Source of the DNA: Bauldia sp.
GTDB lineage: Bacteria; Pseudomonadota; Alphaproteobacteria; Rhizobiales; Kaistiaceae
Direction of reading: 5' to 3'
DNA length: 10,863 nucleotides
Assembly: GCA_020442095.1 (NCBI GenBank)
Contig: JAGRKY010000100.1
Location: 1 to 10,863, forward strand
Shown: positions 7,599-10,863 of the stretch, one piece after another
How the letters are laid out: each line of letters opens with the position of its first letter
Position numbering within the stretch: the first letter of the stretch is position 1
Notes under the pieces: generated by a model
Database searches by the model: none
The model's input: the letters and a program-made list of their open reading frames with translations, nothing else
What the model was told of the DNA's origin: nothing
Program-made: the position numbers and the translations under genes

Positions 7599-8363
7599 CT
7601 AGACGGTGATGGAAAATCCGCCGTCGATGTCATGGACACCGCCGGTCAGATTCCGGGCCTGAGACGATGCGAGGAATGCCGCGAGAGCACCGACGTCCTC
7701 GATGGTGGCAAGCTGATGGGTCGGCGCGCGCTCCGCCGCGGCCTCGAGCAACGCGTCGAAATGGTCGATGCCCGAAGCGGCGCGGGTCATCAGCGGCCCC
7801 GGCGACAGGGCATGGACGGTGATGCGTTTTTCCCCGAGTTCGGAGGCCGCGTAGCGAACCGCGCTCTCCAGCGCGGCCTTCACCGGCCCCATGAGTCCGT
7901 AGTTGCGCACCACCCGCGAAGAACCGAAGAACGACACCGCCATGCATGTGCCGCCGTCGGTCATGTGAGGCTCCGCCATGTGGATCATCCGCAGGAAGGA
8001 ATGGACCGAGATGTCCATGGCGACGGAAAAGCCCTCGGCGGAACAATCGACGACGCGACCGTGGAGATCGTTCTTCGGCGCGAAGGCTATTGAGTGGAGG
8101 ATCGTGTCGACCCGCCCCCAGCGTGACGCGATCTCTTCGAAGACCTCCTCAAGCGCACCGGGCTGAGTGACGTCGAGCGGCAGGATGAGTTCGGCCCCGA
8201 CCGACTCGGCGAGCGGCCTGACGAAAGGCTCGGCCTTGCCATTCAGATAGGTGATCGCAAGATCCGCACCCTGGCCCCGGAAGGCCTTGGCACAGCCCCA
8301 CGCAATCGAATGTTCGTTGGCAACCCCAACGACCAAAATCTTCTGGCCCGCGAGCGCCGACAT
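7599..8363 (-). CDS. fabI: Enoyl-[acyl-carrier-protein] reductase, FabI family
   Basis: A 254-residue short-chain dehydrogenase of the FabI/InhA class, which reduces enoyl-ACP (or possibly enoyl-CoA) with NAD(P)H. The modified glycine motif GVANEHSIAWG is at 13-23, SIAFAP at 91-96, and the catalytic Tyr155 and Lys162 keep the FabI Y-x6-K spacing (YGLMGPVK). SPGPLMTRAASGI and the C-terminal GGVHDIDGGFSI are also typical. The second conserved tyrosine of E. coli FabI (Tyr146) is Phe145 here, as in InhA. ATG 8363 has TAGGGG (complement of 8373-8378) 9 nt upstream. It is the first gene of the tight minus-strand operon. Alphaproteobacteria often carry a separate housekeeping FabI, so this copy may be a specialised paralog serving the DUF3141/Pta/AckA pathway. 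That role is inference. Confidence 0.95.
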   Translation of the reverse strand: MSALAGQKILVVGVANEHSIAWGCAKAFRGQGADLAITYLNGKAEPFVRPLAESVGAELILPLDVTQPGALEEVFEEIASRWGRVDTILHSIAFAPKNDLHGRVVDCSAEGFSVAMDISVHSFLRMIHMAEPHMTDGGTCMAVSFFGSSRVVRNYGLMGPVKAALESAVRYAASELGEKRITVHALSPGPLMTRAASGIDHFDALLEAAAERAPTHQLATIEDVGALAAFLASSQARNLTGGVHDIDGGFSITV

Positions 8364-8422
8364 GGCGCATGACCCCTATGGCTGTGACTAATCCAGGTGC
8401 GGACGACGGGTAGCAGCGCGGC

Positions 8423-8440
8423 GTGACACGAACATGAATT
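8423..8440 (-). promoter_or_regulatory. Possible PhoB binding site (Pho-box-like direct repeat)
   Basis: On the minus strand the 18 bases read AATTCATGTTCGTGTCAC. Two TCA-containing half-sites, TTCAT and GTGTCAC, are spaced exactly 11 bp apart, as in the Pho-box consensus CTGTCAT-N4-CTGTCAY. The promoter-proximal half matches well (TGTCAC); the distal half is degenerate. It lies 59 nt upstream of the fabI start codon, within the right range for an activator site. Support from knowledge: pta-ackA of Sinorhizobium meliloti is reported as phosphate-stress inducible under PhoB. The match is imperfect and could be chance. Confidence 0.4.
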
Positions 8441-8461
8441 CCGTGCCCGGCATGTGAAGCG

Positions 8462-8473
8462 ATCCGCGCGGAT
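8462..8473. promoter_or_regulatory. Perfect 12-bp palindrome, possible operator
   Basis: ATCCGCGCGGAT is its own reverse complement and lies about 100 nt upstream of the fabI start, just beyond the Pho-box-like repeat. A dimeric repressor or activator site is possible. A single short G+C-rich palindrome is weak evidence, and no matching regulator gene is adjacent. Confidence 0.2.
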
Positions 8474-8628
8474 TCGATCGGGGCAAACCGGCTGGCCGCC
8501 GGAAGAAGAAGCCGGGGAAATTCGGGAAAGACGCCAACGGGCGGGCAGCGTTTCGGAACGGAGCTTTGCCGGCTTATCTTTTCCGGCCTCTTCATCGCAC
8601 CCGCTGTTCGTCGGTGCGACCGCAGGGC

Positions 8629-8814
8629 TCACAGGCCGCGGCTGCGCGGCCCGCCGCCGCCCTCCGGCGGCACCTGCTTCATGTTCTGTTTGGGGCCCTC
8701 GATGCCGCAGGTCTTGCAGTGGATGCAGTTGGCGGCGTTCACCCGATAGCGGACCTCGCCGCCTTCATCGATCCATTCACGGACACCCGTCGGGCAATAG
8801 GGGCGACGGGACAC
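8629..8814 (-). pseudogene. C-terminal remnant of ETF:ubiquinone oxidoreductase ([4Fe-4S] domain)
   Basis: This 61-codon frame encodes YCPTGVREWIDEGG, then NAANCIHCKTC, then VPPEGGGGP close to its stop. These are the signatures of the iron-sulfur C-terminus of electron-transfer-flavoprotein:ubiquinone oxidoreductase (ETF-QO, normally about 550 residues), which passes electrons from ETF to quinone. All four cluster cysteines are kept (the CP cysteine plus three in CIHCKTC), but the FAD and ubiquinone domains are absent. The frame closes at a TGA at 8842-8844, and about 80 nt further on the divergent gene begins. The only start in frame is a GTG at 8814 without a Shine-Dalgarno. The final residues RSRGL deviate from the family's usual end. 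The likeliest reading is a gene remnant left by deletion or rearrangement; a tiny stand-alone iron-sulfur protein is the alternative. Confidence 0.65.
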
Positions 8815-8921
8815 GAAGGTCCAGAATTTCGCCGAAAGGGCTCATCTGGCGCAATTCAACGGCCGGTCTTGCCTAGACTGCTCGCGGTTGAGACTTGGTC
8901 GTGCGGGGGATTGGACAGCCA

Positions 8922-9875
8922 ATGAGCAGGGCGCCAAGCGGGTTCTTCCTTGCCACGGGAATCGCTGTTGCAGGGCTTTTCGCCCTGGCTATCGAGGACG
9001 AAGCGGACGCGCAGGGCGACGGTCCCCGCGCGTATCAACTGGTGCCTGACGGGACCCAGTCCTATTCGGAGTTCCTCTTCTGGATGAGCGGCAACAACGC
9101 GCCGAGCCAGGGGACCATCATCGAGGGTGCCGATCTCAACATCATGCTCGGCGTGAGCCAGTACTCCACCACTGTGGATATTGCCGGCCATCAGGCCGGG
9201 CTGCTGGCGGTCGTCCCCTATGGCGATGTATCCGGATCGTTGTCGACCTTGCATGGCCGGACGCCGACGGGCGGCGATTCCGGCTTCGGCGACACCATGT
9301 TCGGTGTCGCTTTCGGCATGATCGGGGCGCCGGCCCTGACGCCTGAACAATACATGGCCTACGATCCCGGCTTCTCGATGGCCGCGCTTGCCTTGGTAAC
9401 CGCGCCGACCGGCAGCTACAGCAGCAACCGGGTCCTCAACATGGGCGGCAATCGCTGGGTGTTCGATCTCGGATTGCCGATGATGTACTACGCGGGCAAG
9501 TCCTTTCGCGATCCGCATCTGACGTCGTTCGAGCTGATGCCAAAGGTGTCGTTCTTTACCGACAACACCGATGCACCAGGCTTCACGGACGTTCTGGAGC
9601 AAGCCCCGATCTATTCGCTCGAGGGCCACGTGACGCGCAACTTCGGTACCGGATTCTGGGCATCCCTCGATGCGCTCTATGAATATGGCGGCGAGACGAA
9701 AAGCGACGGCATATCCGACAACAATCTCCAGCAGTCGCTGATGCTGGGGGCGTCGGCGTCATTCGGCCTGACTCCGGCTGCGACCCTGAAGTTCACCTAC
9801 GGACGGGTGATCTGGGACAACGCCACCGGGTCCGACGAGACCATGGTTCGAGCCCAGTTCACGGCTCTGTTCTGA
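8922..9875 (+). CDS. Outer-membrane beta-barrel protein, Phenol_MetA_deg/transporter family
   Basis: A 317-residue exported protein. Residues 1-31 form a signal peptide: Arg at position 3, hydrophobic core FFLATGIAVAGLFALAI, and a cleavage site near EADAQ-GD. The mature part has amphipathic beta-strand patterns, AGLLAVVPYGDVSG near 92-105, GDSGFGDTMFG, and APTGSYSSNRVLNMGGNRW, which match proteins annotated as transporter or MetA-pathway of phenol degradation. It ends in Phe (QFTALF), as outer-membrane barrels do. ATG 8922 is chosen because the signal peptide starts there and GGGGGA (8905-8910) lies 11 nt upstream; the frame also allows a TTG at 8895. The protein may form a channel for hydrophobic compounds, but the substrate is unknown. 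It converges on the Crp/Fnr-type gene with a 23-nt gap. Confidence 0.85.
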   Translation: MSRAPSGFFLATGIAVAGLFALAIEDEADAQGDGPRAYQLVPDGTQSYSEFLFWMSGNNAPSQGTIIEGADLNIMLGVSQYSTTVDIAGHQAGLLAVVPYGDVSGSLSTLHGRTPTGGDSGFGDTMFGVAFGMIGAPALTPEQYMAYDPGFSMAALALVTAPTGSYSSNRVLNMGGNRWVFDLGLPMMYYAGKSFRDPHLTSFELMPKVSFFTDNTDAPGFTDVLEQAPIYSLEGHVTRNFGTGFWASLDALYEYGGETKSDGISDNNLQQSLMLGASASFGLTPAATLKFTYGRVIWDNATGSDETMVRAQFTALF

Positions 9876-9898
9876 ACCGGATCGCTGCTGCCTGAATT

Positions 9899-10600
9899 CT
9901 ACGGCTCTGCAGATTCGGACGACAGCCGCTTAAGCAGAACCGGGTCGACCACTTCGATCGTCCGGTAGCTTGTGCTGATGGCTCCGGCGTCCTGCAGCGA
10001 TTTCAGCGAGCGACGGAGGCTTGAACGCGGCATGCCGAGCAGAGCGCAGAGATCATGCTGGGTCGCCGTGATCTTCGGCGTGGTGACCGAAAGGCGCAAC
10101 AGCAGTCGGGCCAGCCTCGAGTCCGGCGAGAGCAGCAGGGCATCGTACAGAAGCTCCATCAGCCTGCGACTCTGCAGGATCGCCAGCGCATAGAGTTGAG
10201 GCCACATATCGGGCCGTTCCTGCAGCAGGAGTCGCAGCGCGCGCCGCGGCACGAAATAAACCCGGCTGTCCGCTCCGGCGATTAGGTTGAACACCCGGGG
10301 CCTGTCCGGCAGGATCGCCTCCTGGCCAAGCCACCCTCCCGGTTGCGCCCGTATCCAGACGTCGGATCGCAAGCCATCGGGGACGTACTGGATGTCGAGT
10401 GCGCCTGTCCCGATGCCGTACAAACCATCGGCGTCGTCGCCCGAAAGGTAGACCGCCTGCCCGGACGCAACAGTCCGCCATCGTCCGTTTGCCGCGATCC
10501 ACAGCTTCAAGTCTTCGGACTGCTCGGACAGCCAGCCTATGCGGTGGAGTGGCTCAAGGATTTGCAGCGGTGACGCGCGAAATTGATCCACCTGAACCAT
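9899..10600 (-). CDS. Crp/Fnr-family transcriptional regulator
   Basis: A 233-residue cytosolic DNA-binding protein. The N-terminal cyclic-nucleotide-type beta-roll spans about 15-125 (VYLSGDDADGLYGIGTGALDI; GGWLGQEAILPDRPRVFNLIA). A dimerisation helix covers about 128-157. The C-terminal winged helix covers about 160-220, with KITATQHDLCALLGMPRSSLRRSLKSL as the helix-turn-helix. The phosphate-binding Arg-Ser pair of cAMP receptor protein is not present (RVFN follows the GQE element), and the FNR cluster cysteines are absent, so neither cAMP nor an FNR-type cluster is supported as effector. ATG 10600 is preceded by a GGGGGG run at about 3-8 nt. It is divergent from the sulfatase gene across a 112-nt gap and convergent with the barrel protein gene, so either could be its target. 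Confidence 0.9.
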   Translation of the reverse strand: MVQVDQFRASPLQILEPLHRIGWLSEQSEDLKLWIAANGRWRTVASGQAVYLSGDDADGLYGIGTGALDIQYVPDGLRSDVWIRAQPGGWLGQEAILPDRPRVFNLIAGADSRVYFVPRRALRLLLQERPDMWPQLYALAILQSRRLMELLYDALLLSPDSRLARLLLRLSVTTPKITATQHDLCALLGMPRSSLRRSLKSLQDAGAISTSYRTIEVVDPVLLKRLSSESAEP

Positions 10601-10712
10601 TGTCCCCCCGCCTTCTCACTACACTCCCCCTACCGACCGAACTTCCTATCGTGGGGGCCATTTGCAGGCAACCGCGGCGACGGTCATTGCCAAGCGGAGG
10701 GAACAACGCAAA
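10601..10712. promoter_or_regulatory. Divergent promoter region, Crp/Fnr regulator and sulfatase
   Basis: This 112-nt gap must hold the start signals for both divergent genes. It has an imperfect inverted repeat, CCCCCTAC (10625-10632) facing GTGGGGG (10651-10657) with one bulged base. No CRP-type (TGTGA-N6-TCACA) or FNR-type (TTGAT-N4-ATCAA) site is visible, and no convincing -10/-35 pair. Confidence 0.35.
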
Positions 10713-10863
10713 ATGGCTCGAAATCCAAAGCTGCTTCATATCCTTATCGCTGGAGTCGCTCTTTCGGCAGCCACCGGTCTGGCGGTCGCGCAGGACGCCA
10801 ACAAGCCGAACATCCTCGTCCTGTGGGGCGACGACATCGGCACCTGGAACATCAGCCACAACA
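10713..10863 (+). CDS. Exported sulfatase, N-terminal part (cut by window edge)
   Basis: Only 50 codons are in the window. The protein starts MARNPKLLHILIAGVALSAA, a signal peptide with a likely cleavage site at AVA-QD near residue 27. The mature part begins NKPNILVLWGDDIGTWNIS, the N-terminal metal-binding motif (two Asp) of the arylsulfatase/alkaline-phosphatase superfamily. The enzyme would hydrolyse sulfate esters in the periplasm after conversion of the Cys or Ser of the C/S-x-P-x-R motif to formylglycine, but that motif lies beyond the window. ATG 10713 has GGAGGG (10696-10701) 11 nt upstream. It is divergent from the Crp/Fnr-type regulator, a plausible controller. Family is well supported; substrate is not. 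Confidence 0.87.
   Translation, partial: MARNPKLLHILIAGVALSAATGLAVAQDANKPNILVLWGDDIGTWNISHN

Larger units (their letters stand above)
8364..8628. other. Non-coding upstream region of the fabI operon
   Basis: This 265-nt stretch has no credible gene on either strand; the open frames in it lack family features and good starts. Read on the minus strand it must contain the promoter of the fabI-DUF3141-pta-ackA operon. It contains the Pho-box-like repeat at 8423-8440, a perfect 12-bp palindrome at 8462-8473 and the ribosome site just before fabI. I could not assign convincing -10/-35 boxes. No terminator with a T-run is visible for the remnant upstream of it. Confidence 0.6.

Noticed and set aside
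5921..7609. Plus-strand open frame of 562 codons opposite the DUF3141 gene
   Set aside because: Antisense to conserved triad motifs of DUF3141; no domain in the plus-strand translation.
7592..7639. Earlier ATG at 7639 for the DUF3141 gene
   Set aside because: It would overlap fabI by 41 nt and add a 16-residue Ser/Pro/His-rich extension; the ATG at 7591 sits 7 nt after the fabI stop, matching the tight operon spacing.
8149..8632. Minus-strand frames of 129-148 codons upstream of and overlapping fabI
   Set aside because: Cys/Arg/Pro-rich translations without motifs, overlapping the start of a certain gene in another frame and covering its promoter region.
8856..9629. Minus-strand frame of 257 codons opposite the beta-barrel gene
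   Set aside because: The plus-strand gene has a signal peptide, family motifs and a terminal Phe; the minus-strand frame has none.

Overview
The window is G+C-rich DNA that reads like a chromosome of an alphaproteobacterium, most likely a Hyphomicrobiales/Rhizobiales-type organism. The main reason is the gene order enoyl-ACP reductase, DUF3141 protein, MaoC-Pta fusion, acetate kinase, which I know from rhizobial genomes. The protein sequences fit the same group. No RNA gene, insertion sequence, CRISPR array or phage gene is visible.

Minus-strand block, 8363 down to 1. Seven co-directional genes encode: a FabI-type enoyl reductase (7599-8363); a large DUF3141 alpha/beta-hydrolase with a PHA-synthase-like Cys-Asp-His triad (5096-7591); a MaoC-phosphotransacetylase fusion (3708-5099); acetate/propionate kinase (2515-3711); 3-hydroxybutyryl-CoA dehydrogenase (1530-2414); an alpha/beta-hydrolase (535-1452); and the N-terminal part of a polyphosphate kinase 2 (1-389). 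The first four are tightly packed, with a 7-nt gap and two ATGA stop/start overlaps, so they are very probably one translationally coupled operon. The last three are separated by 77-145 nt gaps holding stem-loops. They may be read through or have their own promoters. The predicted activities handle acyl-CoA, convert acyl-CoA plus phosphate to acyl-phosphate and ATP, and may store phosphoanhydride energy as polyphosphate. A PhoB-box-like direct repeat lies about 60 nt upstream of the fabI start, which fits the PhoB control reported for pta-ackA in Sinorhizobium meliloti.

Region 8364-8921. This mostly non-coding stretch contains the presumed operon promoter and a 61-codon remnant of the C-terminus of electron-transfer-flavoprotein:ubiquinone oxidoreductase. 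The remnant still has all four [4Fe-4S] cysteines, but the rest of the gene is missing.

Right part, 8922-10863. A secreted, probably outer-membrane beta-barrel protein of the Phenol_MetA_deg type (plus strand) converges on a Crp/Fnr-family regulator (minus strand). The regulator diverges from the start of an exported sulfatase (plus strand, cut by the window end). These three may form a small regulated outer-membrane/periplasmic unit unrelated to the acyl-CoA operon.

The points most worth a second look are the DUF3141/MaoC-Pta/AckA/FabI operon as an undercharacterised carbon-phosphate energy module, the Asp-to-Asn change in the MaoC active-site motif, the putative Pho box, and the ETF-QO iron-sulfur remnant.
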